Source: Phaeoceros laevis (Eukaryota; Anthocerotophyta; Anthocerotopsida; Notothyladales). Taken from it: DNA of 21,290 nucleotides. Shown in pieces: positions 9,773-18,626 of the stretch. The stretch spans positions 1 through 21,290 of the forward strand of contig JBNGIQ010009079.1 in the NCBI GenBank assembly GCA_049999765.1, in the 5' to 3' direction. Position 1 is the first letter of the stretch; every line of letters starts with the position of its first letter. A model generated the notes under the pieces. That model ran no database searches and had not been told where the DNA came from. It saw only the letters and a list, made by a program, of their open reading frames with translations. A program made the position numbers and the translations under genes.

Positions 9773-11050
9773 ATGGACATGCATTTCTTTGACGAGTTTC
9801 CTCGAAGTTGTTTGAAGGAGGAAGTAGTCATGTCATGGATCCAGCAACACCCTCAACACCGACACCTGCTGGACCACAAGTGGCTCTATTTGGGATGCAA
9901 GGCTACTGTGTTGGTCACTGCAGATATGATTCTTTCACAGCCGCAGCCCGATTGGTGTATGCCATTTGCAGATTCTGCGGGGAGGCACAAGCCGGGGGAC
10001 CTGGCTTTCCATTTCCAGCATGATGCTGCAAACCGGATGCTACTAATTACCGAGTTTGCCTGTGTCCCTGCAGACGATGACATCTCTGTGGACTGGATGG
10101 TTTCCAACATAAGGACATGGGTGGATACCTCTAAAGCCTACAGGAAGGGAGGAATCATCATGCACCACTTCGATCATTCTGCAGTCCACCCACCTGTTGC
10201 AAATCGGAGTGCACCTATGAAGCAGCTGACACAGGAGGAGTTCAAGCGCATGACCAGCACGGGACAGATCGTGCAGAAAATACAGGACATTATGCATCAG
10301 GAGTTTCTCGATCAACAGCACTCACACATTGCACAACACAGCACGGAGGAGGCTACGAGGCCTGCACCACCCCAGAGGACACATGCACGACCCAGGAGCA
10401 ACGCTATCTTTAATCTCAACAGTATGACGGATGAGCCACGGACGTGTTGTTCTAACCCTGCTAGGATGAAGAAGTGGTTCACTAAGCATCTCAAAAAAGT
10501 AGCCCAGCAGAAGTGGGTGGCCACACACAGCTGTACGTTGGATCTGCACACCAGGATGGACAAGGTCGGATGGAAGAGCATGCACTCCATGATGACAGCC
10601 TCCAACACTCTTGTCATCAAGAAAAATGGGCCTTCACCTGCAATGTTTGACGAGGCGTACAGGTTCAGTGGATAGGAAGGACGTCGACTATTTATGCACG
10701 AATTTGTCTGTTTCCAGCATCAAGAGGAATTGGAGTGGGTTACATATAGAACGATGGAGTGGGCGTCGGTAACAGCATACCCAGAGATAAAGACGCAGGA
10801 TCCTTTCTTTATCACACAATTCCCATGGAACATTGAGGCGGGAAGATACTTGGGTAGGAAGGGACCACCGGAGGCGCATCATAATTTCTGTCTCCAGATG
10901 CTAGGAGCAGGCAATGCACAGGGCTCCCAGCAAGCTGCTCCAGAAGGGTCCGCAGAGAACATCGGAGATGTGATGCAGCAAGGCAAGGATACGGCACAGG
11001 TCGGACAGGGAACTATTACACGCTTGCATGGACCTCTCCATACGAGCTAG
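9773..11050 (+). pseudogene. Unit B ORF, orphan protein with WIQQHP domain, one internal stop
   Basis: I start at ATG 9773 (MDMHFFDEFPRSC), the first in-frame ATG. An upstream extension would need a GTG start. The frame runs 426 codons to TAG 11048 and is interrupted once, by TAG at 10673. Residues about 22-80 match unit A: SWIQQHPQHRHLLDHKW, PDWCMPFADSAG, KPGDLAFHF. Beyond that come DISVDWMVSNIRTW, a region with an MHHFDHSAVHPP motif, a basic segment (RMKKWFTKHLKKVAQQKW), and after the stop VCFQHQEELEWVTYRTMEW. I recognise no known domain, zinc finger or polymerase motif. The frame 11028-11267 overlaps its end and may be a frameshifted continuation. Function unknown. A retroelement ORF1-type protein is a guess from context. 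Confidence 0.5.
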
Positions 11051-11309
11051 ACAGGGGCCAGGCACTGCAGGTTGGATGATGACAGCAGATGTGAGTCGTA
11101 AGCATCAGCAGAACCTTACAGAATTGGGTTGTGCAGGCTTAGAGAAAGACATTGGCATAATCGGCATTTACTTTTTATCAGGCACACCTCCTGGCAGAGC
11201 ATCTCAGTTCATGTTATCCCTAGAGATAATTTTCGTGACACCCCCCCCTGACCCCCTTTTTTTGTGAGGTGTAGTGGCAACAGGAGTAGAAGCAGACCCT
11301 TTTTCTTGT
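11051..11309 (+). other. Spacer after unit B
   Basis: It may contain a frameshifted tail of unit B: an open frame from within 11028 to 11267 reads ADVSRKHQQNLTELG. It ends in a C-rich then T-rich run (about 11240-11265). No further gene seen. Confidence 0.35.
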
Positions 11310-11507
11310 GATCTCCTTGAAGATCATTTTCATGTGATCTTCTCAGATTATTTTCATCTGATCTCCTAGGATCACCTTCACGTGATCTCTAAGAGATCAT
11401 TTTCTTGTGCTCTCATGAGGACCATTGTCGTGGATCTCTCTGAGATCATTTTCATGTGATCTCTCTGAGATCATTTTCATGTGATCCTTTGGGATCATTT
11501 TCACTTC
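11310..11507. repeat. 25-bp palindromic tandem repeat, eight units
   Basis: Units of 24-25 bp start at 11310, 11335, 11360, 11384, 11409, 11433, 11458 and 11483. The consensus is GATCTCYYNGAGATC followed by attttcatgt. The first 15 bases of each unit are a dyad (GATCTC...GAGATC), so each unit can form a short hairpin. The two units at 11433 and 11458 are nearly identical. There are no variable spacers, so it is not a CRISPR array. Confidence 0.9.
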
Positions 11508-12128
11508 ACCCTTTCTAACCATTTTCTTGAAAATTATCACTAACAGGTTGCAATCATGAAGGACACTCTCGTCTCTGCTAACTCCTTCAACAACTTTTCG
11601 AACCACCAGATCCTCCGGCATACTCGGCCATGTACAAACAGGAACCGATAGCGGCCACAAGTATGCAACAAATTTCTAGCCGCTCGTCGGAGCAGACTTG
11701 TATACACCTCCAGTCAGCACACCGTTTTTTATATAGCGGCACAGGCACGCCAGAGAATGATGCCTCCGACTTGTTAAAGGAGCAGCACTACTGAGCAATC
11801 AATGCTCCCCCACCATAGCACCTTCGCAAACGACAGTGAATCTCACCAACGGATTCTCGGCACCGCCGAAACTCTAACGCTCAAAGCCCGGAATGTTTTT
11901 TATTCACGATCTTGCCTCTCCCCCCAGCTCAACGAAGCCCGCCCCTTTTTTAACCACCCACACATTCATACCGACGGGAACCAACGGCCGTCCCTCATTA
12001 TCATTATCCTTGAAAGTAGACACCATCCCACGTGCTTGCAACGTCAAGACCAGCTGCTTTGCTCCTAAACACTCTCGCTAAGACACCGACTATGAGATTG
12101 CAGCAGTTCCAGCACCAGGGCCTCCGGC
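11508..12128 (+). other. Non-coding region before LINE ORF1, possible 5' UTR
   Basis: No convincing coding frame. A TATA-like TTATATAG occurs at about 11729-11736 and C-rich tracts follow. It is placed as the likely 5' region of the LINE-like element because ORF1 begins directly after it, but the element's 5' boundary cannot be defined without other copies. Confidence 0.35.
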
Positions 12129-14370
12129 ATGCGTGATCAGCACGGCACAGCTCTCCCTTCAGGAGTAGTGACTAGACTGCAGCTCAGGAAAAGTCTGGAG
12201 AAGCTCCCCTTTGGACGTTCATCGCAAGCCATCTCCGTCACTTCGGTCTCACCGGCCTCTGCAGAAGACGAAAACAGTCGCCAGTCTAGCTCTACTTCAC
12301 AATCTTCTGCGCCTGTGGCCTCTCAATCCAACACGGAGCAGTCGATGGATGCACACGCCGACATTCTGGGTGGCCAATACGCATCCCAGGACCAAGATGG
12401 AGACGATCTCTTACCGGGCTGTGGACAGTCACTCCAGCGCTGGGGTGACGGCTACCAGACGCAATCAGATGTTCAGCATCAAGTGCACGATCATAATGCC
12501 CATGACGGGTAAGTTCGCTTTGCACCAACACTTCTCAAACACTCATTTATTCGCAAGTTTCCAGCAAGACAATACTGATTGACACTCACACCTCCATTTC
12601 CATTGCTCATCAAATGTTGTTGCCTCCTGTTTCTTGCTGAGGAACAGTATGGATGAAGGCCTGATGCTGGCACAGCCTGGACAAAGTACTCAGCATGATG
12701 AATCCCACGGGCATGGCGCACGCCTTATCACTTAAGAGTACCTGGAAGCCAAGTACCTCTCCATGGCGGAGATAGACCAACGGTATGTCACAGCAGAAGA
12801 CATTGAAGCAAAAATACAAGAATAGCTGGAGGCAAAAGTGCAAGAACAGCTGCAGGTCAAAGTACAGGAACAGCTGGCGGACATGAAATTAGAGCTACTT
12901 CAGCTCATGGAAGGATCTGAGATTGCGATGCAAAAGGCATGGCAAGCAGAAAGGACAGCTCTCCAGAAGGCATGGCAAGCGGAAAGGACGGCCCTCTAGG
13001 CACAGAATGTCTTGCTCGAAGGCAAAGTCACAGCGCTGGAGAAGAAAGTCACCGACCCCAAAGCAATAATACAGCTCCAGCAGAATGTGTCCACCCTGGA
13101 CAGCAACATCACATTCCTCAAGAAGGCTCTGGAAAGTGGTGGGCTCTCGGGGGGAAGGACGCCCCAACAGCCTAAAATTGGAGAACGCAATGAAGATGTC
13201 CAAGCAAGGGTCATGGATGGTCACCCGGAGGGAAGGGAGTCCAAACGGAGACTGTTCTCAGCTCCAGATTCTCCTGACAAGTACACGCTGGTAACATCCC
13301 CGGCAAGACCAAACATGCAACTCATGCCAGCGATGGTCGGGCACCCAGGAGCCCGGAGTGTGGAGAAGCATGCACTCCAGTTTACCGGCCCGGTCAAGCA
13401 AGCACTCCTAGCTGCAACGGCTTCAGCAAGCAAAGGAAAGAAGGTCGATGTGGCATCATTACCTGTGACCGGCTCCCCCAAGCCTCCAGCTGCACAGAAG
13501 AGAAGCCAGGACCAGGCCACTGGGTCAGCATTCGTCACAGCCGCCGATTTTGCCAAGGCAAGTCATGCACTACCACTTCCTGAACCTGTCATGAGCACTC
13601 AACAAAATCAGGTTCAGCTGCCCACGCCTGAAGAGATAGCACTGTTCTCCACCAATCTGCGCAGATTCTTTGAATCCAAGATGTTCGTGTATGATAGAGA
13701 GAAGCTTGACATATGGAGGGAATGGAACGTTAGGCTCAGCGGCTTTTGGGAAATGCATGACGAACTGGACAATATCGAGCTCACCGCCAGAAGAGTGAAG
13801 CAGTGGTTTCAGGAGCATTACCAGTATGACATTAGCAAAATCTTTGGGATCTGGAGGTCACCGATCTGCAGAAACAAGTGGGGATTAGGTGCCAACAAGA
13901 TCAAAGACAGGGACCAGTTGGAGGGTCCCTTCTTCAAATACCCTAGGAGCATCATCATTAAGCTCAAGACGATCGACTTTGCAAGAGAGTTCTTAGCGAT
14001 GGACAAGATGGTCCATGCTGCAAATCTCAAAATCCATATCACAGTAGACTTGAGCTACCACGAATGGAGGATAAAGAATGGCTTGGATACAGCGGAGAAG
14101 GCAGGAGGATTGCCACCGCCACGTTTCTGACAATCACAGTTACCAGGAGGGCAGCAACCTCCTACCTGGCCACATCTTTCGTGGCTAAGGCTGTCCAAGA
14201 AACGCAAAGGAGTGATGATGACAGCTTGTACTAGGGAAGATCGGGACCATGAGGACCTGAGGAGGCCAAGGAGAGCAATTATTAGCAGTCTGGTTAGACG
14301 TAACACAAAAATACGAGGGAAGAACACAACAGGGGATTGGAAGCAAACCAAAGCAAGGAAGTCACATTAG
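12129..14370 (+). pseudogene. LINE ORF1-like coiled-coil protein with putative intron and four internal stops
   Basis: Exon 1 runs 12129-12508 (MRDQHGTALPSGVVTR, Ser/Gln-rich). A putative 133-bp intron joins it in frame to 12642 onward. The second part has a coiled coil of EQLQVKVQEQLADM-type repeats and two near-identical KAWQAERTAL units, then a basic linker, then a folded-looking C-terminal region (MFVYDREKLDIWREWNVRL, ARRVKQWFQEHYQYDISKI, GPFFKYPRSIIIKLK) and a basic tail (SKKRKG). In-frame stops are TAA 12733, TAG 12823, TAG 12997 and TGA 14128. The frame then stays open for 79 codons to a double TAG at 14368-14373. Two stops fall exactly where the local repeats have Gln. ORF1 proteins of LINEs are RNA-binding coiled-coil trimers. 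That role here is inferred from the coil and from ORF2 next door. Confidence 0.6.
12509..12641 (+). other. Putative intron within ORF1 (133 bp, GT-AG)
   Basis: The donor GG|GTAAGT is near-consensus and its TAA would otherwise end the first ORF. The acceptor lies after a pyrimidine tract (tgcctcctgtttcttgctgag). Splicing joins ...HNAHDG to GNSMDEGLMLAQ in the correct phase and links two frames that otherwise have no connection. Confidence 0.6.
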
Positions 14371-14373
14371 TAG

Positions 14374-16512
14374 ATGAGCTTACATAACTGGGAAGGAAGC
14401 CACAGAATACAGGAGATGGAGGTGGGCAGGAGGGAGAGGAAGATGAAGCAGAGGAACTTGTGCAGCCAGGAGGGCCAGCAGTACCATCTTACCTGGGCAT
14501 TGCAAACAGTGATCGTTCAGAAGCACAACATGAGAGACAGTTACAAAACACTCGAAGAGCCAGTTGGACAGCTTGAAGGGACTACAACAGCAGTTTTGGG
14601 TAGCAAGAGAAGGCAACGTGCAACAAATCGCAGTGCACCAAGAGGGGAGCAAGGATCGGCAGAAGGAGGATTATCAAGGGACCTGAATGACAGAAGGGAG
14701 ATCACAGCAGAAGGGGAACTGCCTCACCAGCATCAAGAGGGAAAGACGGCAAAGGTGGTCAACATAGCAACATGGAATTGTAATACCTTCTCCGCCCTTA
14801 AATTTCTTGATGTTACCACCAGACATAGGAGTTTAGACATCATAGCTTTTCTGGAGACAAAAGAAGTAGAATTGGTGGACCCCAAGATACATGGGTACGT
14901 CCATATAGGGACCCCAGGGTTCACCAAACATTTGAAAACAGAAACCAGGAATGCAGCAAAGAGAAGTAGGTCAAGGACTACTAGCGGATGTATAGGCGGG
15001 ATCAAGGTTTTGATCAAGGAAGAGCTAGCAGATAGGGTTAGTCTGTTGAGCATAGGCTCGTACAAGCATTTTGTCTCGATCTCACTACGAGGGGATGATA
15101 CTCAATTTACTACCATCTTTGCTTACATCCCGCACAAGACCAACAAGATGCATGGAAGGAGAGGGACAGAGGCACTATTTGCAGACCTCGACGATCATAT
15201 CAGCACTCGTAGGAACTATGGGCCAGTCTACCTGCTAGGTGACCTGGACGCCAGGACCCGAGGACAGCAGCCAGATTCGCTATCTACAAGGCTGTATCCA
15301 AGGAAAACGGAAGATCATGGGGAAGGAGGCCACGAGGTGGCATTGCTGGCCTTACTACGAGCGAACGATATGATCATAGCTAACGGGACATCAATGTTTC
15401 CAGACAGTTGGAGGAACACGTTCCATAAAGCTGGCAGAGCCACAACCCTAGATTACCTATGCTGCACCCGCCAAGATGCACGAATGCTGAAGTCATTCCA
15501 AGTTGCAAAGAAATTAGACAAGTCTGATCATAGATTGATCAAGATATGTGTCTCGCTAGAGCCGTTTGACACCATACCCAGAGCACTCCTATGGGACACA
15601 TTGGATAGCTTGAAAACACCGACAGGCATTGTGAGAATAATACAGATCTTGTATCGGACAAGTCTTGTTAAAAGGCAAGTCCATGATGAATTTACGACAA
15701 GCTTCAAGTCAACAGCTGGAGTAAAGCAGGGCTGTCCCCTCAGCCCATTACTCTTCTGTCTTTACATCCAGTCACTGCAAGAGAGGTTAGATGTGGACCC
15801 AGGCTATAAGCCATATTGTGGCCTCCAACTAACCAGAATCAGCTGTCTCATGTTTGCGGATGATGTGGTCCTCATTTCTACGAGGAAAAGCGGGATGCAG
15901 AGGCAACTGGGTATCCTTCATAGCTTTTGCATGGAGAAGTATCTGAGAGTTAGCATGGAAAAGACAAAGTCTATGTCCTTCGGCAACAAAAAAGCAATGA
16001 GAGCAGATTGGATACCCTTCAGATATGGTAGCGTCAACATTCTTCCAACTGCGCACTACAAGTACTTGGGAGTAGACTTCTACACCAACCGGCCATTCAG
16101 AACTGCAAGAAAAGACAAGTTTAAGAAGGCGATGGCAATGATGTGGGCTATGCAAGGGCTGCTAGTAGACAAGTACATATCAAACACCTCAGCCGTCATG
16201 AGGGTATGGAAATCTTGCATTGTCATGAAAGCTCTGTATGGCGTGGAAGTATGGGAACCTAGCTGCAACAAAAGCAATTGGGAAGAGCTGAACATGCTGC
16301 AGATGGTCTTCTTCAGGCACCACCTCGGGCTCAGAAGACACACATGCAGGGCAAATATCTTAGCCGAGCTAGGGGAATTCACCCTGGAAATAGAAGCCCT
16401 GAAACGCACAGCCCGATTCAAGGTCAGAATCTGGAAAATGAAGCCACATAGGCTCCCCCGCCAAGCAGCCTGCCTGGCCATACAAACGCAAAACGAAATG
16501 AAGAAAGGATAG
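14374..16512 (+). CDS. LINE ORF2: endonuclease fused to a reverse transcriptase lacking its fingers
   Basis: The 712 residues are fully open from ATG 14374. Endonuclease/exonuclease/phosphatase signatures in order: NIATWNCNTF (about 130), FLETK (about 160), LLGDLDAR (about 288, where GDFN is usual), TTLDYLCC and KSDHRLIK (about 383). Only about 14 residues later comes RT motif A, FDTIPRALLWD (about 398), then motif B GVKQGCPLSPLLF (about 449), motif C FADDVVLIS (about 494), motif D LRVSMEKTKSMSF and motif E YKYLGVDF (about 562). The RT fingers and template-grip blocks normally between SDH and motif A are absent, roughly 250-300 residues short for this architecture. No RNase H or CCHC knuckle is seen. 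Catalytic Asp residues of the palm remain, but without fingers polymerase activity is unlikely. The endonuclease might still nick DNA. It follows ORF1 in the same frame after TAG TAG. Confidence 0.85.
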   Translation: MSLHNWEGSHRIQEMEVGRRERKMKQRNLCSQEGQQYHLTWALQTVIVQKHNMRDSYKTLEEPVGQLEGTTTAVLGSKRRQRATNRSAPRGEQGSAEGGLSRDLNDRREITAEGELPHQHQEGKTAKVVNIATWNCNTFSALKFLDVTTRHRSLDIIAFLETKEVELVDPKIHGYVHIGTPGFTKHLKTETRNAAKRSRSRTTSGCIGGIKVLIKEELADRVSLLSIGSYKHFVSISLRGDDTQFTTIFAYIPHKTNKMHGRRGTEALFADLDDHISTRRNYGPVYLLGDLDARTRGQQPDSLSTRLYPRKTEDHGEGGHEVALLALLRANDMIIANGTSMFPDSWRNTFHKAGRATTLDYLCCTRQDARMLKSFQVAKKLDKSDHRLIKICVSLEPFDTIPRALLWDTLDSLKTPTGIVRIIQILYRTSLVKRQVHDEFTTSFKSTAGVKQGCPLSPLLFCLYIQSLQERLDVDPGYKPYCGLQLTRISCLMFADDVVLISTRKSGMQRQLGILHSFCMEKYLRVSMEKTKSMSFGNKKAMRADWIPFRYGSVNILPTAHYKYLGVDFYTNRPFRTARKDKFKKAMAMMWAMQGLLVDKYISNTSAVMRVWKSCIVMKALYGVEVWEPSCNKSNWEELNMLQMVFFRHHLGLRRHTCRANILAELGEFTLEIEALKRTARFKVRIWKMKPHRLPRQAACLAIQTQNEMKKG

Positions 16513-16530
16513 ATGCAAGGAGTGGAAGAC

Positions 16531-17779
16531 TGTAGCAACCCAGGGTAGAATCTATCCCCAAATCTATCATAGTATAAGGGGTTTCGTTCCCACAGGGAAC
16601 TCAATTTGACCAGCAACGGACTAAACAAACCCTAGATACCAATAAACTTGCCTTTCAGGACTTGCATCCCGTCAGACACACTCCAATCCACCACGAACCC
16701 TCGGCTTAGCCGCCTGAAACGGTACAACACTACCTCCACCGTCGCCAACGACCAACCCTAGAGAATACATCCATCCCAGCATCTCTCAACCCGTAGCTGA
16801 CAAGCCCTTCAGCATGGCAGACTTCTCGTCCTGCCCACAATCCTCAGGCTCGTCCTACGCCTTCGTCTTGTAGCACTTACCAAATCCCCAAGGTTTTATG
16901 AGGGCGTTTGGCTTCCCTCACGGCCACACCTGACACGCCTCCTAAAGCCACAAGTCGTTTAGGGGACCTTCTAAGGGCTTTCCCCAGGGTCACCTGCTGA
17001 ACCACACTGAAGCCCTAGCCTACGCCAACATCCACCAGATTGCTGACACCAACAAGAGAATCCACCATAACAACATAAGAATCAAACACAATAACGGGCA
17101 CTCCAGGCCCTGCATCCTAACTACCCAATCTGCCACTGAGGTGTTGTGGCGATGGCCTACTGAGCTGCTGTCACCAGCGTCTGGCTCACCATCCGGCTCC
17201 AACGTTTCTGGCCGCGAAGGTACGGGCACTCCACTTGCGCACTACTACAGAGTGGTACCGCCGCCAACGGGGATCTCTGCCGTGGATGGAACGGATGTTC
17301 CTAACGACACGGACCTAGGAGATCTGCAGACTCCCACGTCATTTCGCACGACAAGCAAGCAACGGACCTTGGGTGCCAACCGCACGGTACGAACGACGAG
17401 CCTACGCATCCGCACGGGGTACAAGTGTGGCAGCACCAGGGGGTGGAGAGCTCCAGCTTCCACTCCTGGAAAGATTGGGCACAACAATGACACTGAATTA
17501 AGAGAGAGGTGAACATATATAGTGCGAGGGTGGACCACCTCACTCTAGGCTAGGAAATCTGCACCTCATTGGTCAGTAGGATTTTCTAGAATCCTATTGG
17601 TCCACCTCACACTATCATATCTTATCTTTCCTAGATAGGGCGGGCCTCCTCTTAACCTAATTCTTATTAACTAGACTAACTACTCACTTATTTATAGCAG
17701 TCCGAATTATCACGGACTATAATCTATGGTTATGAAATCAAAACATACAATACGACAAACCACACTTAGGATTCTAACA
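16531..17779 (-). repeat. Putative 3' LTR of the minus-strand element
   Basis: On the minus strand the segment starts TGTTAGAATC and ends GGTTGCTACA, giving the TG...CA termini typical of LTRs. A TATA box and CCAAT boxes sit 180-270 bases from its start, and it lacks a coding frame of note. The length of about 1.25 kb is plausible for a Ty3-like LTR. The second LTR is outside the window and flanking five-base duplications are not visible, so the ends are inferred. Confidence 0.45.
17513..17600 (-). promoter_or_regulatory. LTR promoter: TATA box, two CCAAT boxes and an HSE-like palindrome
   Basis: On the minus strand CCAAT occurs at 17596-17600 and 17568-17572, with the palindrome TTCTAGAA (TTCnnGAA) at 17584-17591 between them. 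TATATATG lies near 17513-17520. The spacing (CCAAT about 50 bases before TATA) fits an RNA polymerase II promoter firing toward lower coordinates. Confidence 0.5.
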
Positions 17780-17801
17780 ACCTTACAAGGCCGCTTCGTA
17801 C

Positions 17802-18626
17802 TCAAGCCCTTCCTTTTCCGTTGCCGTTGGCTTCAGTAGTCGTCCTTGTCGGAGCAGCTCCGTTGCTTCCTGCCCCTAGCACGACATGTAACTCCCCATC
17901 AGAATCTGCTGAATCATCTGAATCGTCCGAATCATCTGAAGAGGAGTCCTTTTCTGACTTGTCGGATTCTACACCTAAGATCATCTCTATCATGGCTTCC
18001 GTGTTGGCTCGCCACATCTGGTACGAAGACTCCAGAATTTTGTGACTACGCTCCCAACCTTCTGCAATAGTGTTCCTCCAGAGTTTATCTCCTCCAAGCT
18101 TTTCCTCAAGTGCTACCAACTTGACGTTCGCCTCTGCCAAGCTCATAGCCTGTTGCTCCATATGGTCATGGACCTTCAGTAAATCCTTGGTCATATCCAA
18201 CCGTAGCCGCTTGGACGTTGCTTGCTCCTCCGCTACGAGCTCCTTCTGCTTGGCTACCTCGACCATCAAGTCCTCAACCTAGGCCTTCGCTTTGCTGCAC
18301 TCCTGTCGTAGCTTCACATACGATGCGTTGTCCTCAGTTATACGCTTGTTCAGGCTCAGCAGCTCTTGAGTCATACGTTCTTACTGCTGTTTGCCGATTT
18401 CCACCCGCTTATGTGCCTGTTGCATCTGCTGAAGCTGCTCCAACTGCATGGACAAGCTCATCTTCCCTTCCGTCTACAGCATTATGCCCACACCGTTAAG
18501 AAACGTCAGCAGTTCAGATAACAACAGCACCGCCCCGGGCATCCGGTGTCGTGTCGTGGTCCCCCTGCTTGTGGTGGCTTCGTCCTGCTGAGCTAGTGGT
18601 GAAGTCTGGCTCCGTGCCTTCTTCAT
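17802..18626 (-). pseudogene. Coiled-coil protein with acidic Ser/Asp tail, three internal stops
   Basis: A single minus-strand frame of about 275 codons starts at ATG 18626 (MKKARSQTSPLAQQ) and ends at TGA 17802. It is interrupted by TAG (18476-18474), TAA (18383-18381) and TAG (18281-18279), each in a coiled-coil context where Gln fits. The central region is long helical coil (SMQLEQLQQMQQAHKRVEI, ERMTQELLSLNKRI, LAEANVKLVALEEKL). It is followed by WRANTEAMIEMILGV, an acidic SSSDDSDDSDDSADSDGE stretch and a Gly/Asn-rich tail. I recognise no known domain. Its start overlaps the protease stop as ATGA, and the same frame is open upstream (KAKRKDDAPMKKAR), so the two may once have been one polyprotein. 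It could be a gag-like or accessory structural protein. Confidence 0.55.

Larger units (their letters stand above)
11508..16530 (+). mobile_element. LINE-like non-LTR retrotransposon (decayed, 3' end interrupted)
   Basis: A coiled-coil ORF1 is followed by an ORF2 with an apurinic-type endonuclease and a reverse transcriptase, the classic non-LTR layout. ORF1 carries four premature stops. ORF2 is open but internally deleted. No poly(A) tail is seen, because the minus-strand LTR element begins at 16531, 18 bases after the ORF2 stop. The left boundary is uncertain: the satellite at 11310-11507 could be part of its 5' region. Clade is not assigned. Confidence 0.7.

Noticed and set aside
11310-11507. 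CRISPR-like array
   Set aside because: Pure tandem repeat without unique spacers, in eukaryotic DNA.
16080-16628. 182-aa minus-strand ORF
   Set aside because: It lies antisense to the conserved RT palm coding sequence and has no family motif.
16531-17800. 5' LTR of a plus-strand element
   Set aside because: No tRNA-complementary TGG-type PBS follows 17779, and the neighbouring coding frames and TATA/CCAAT order are on the minus strand.
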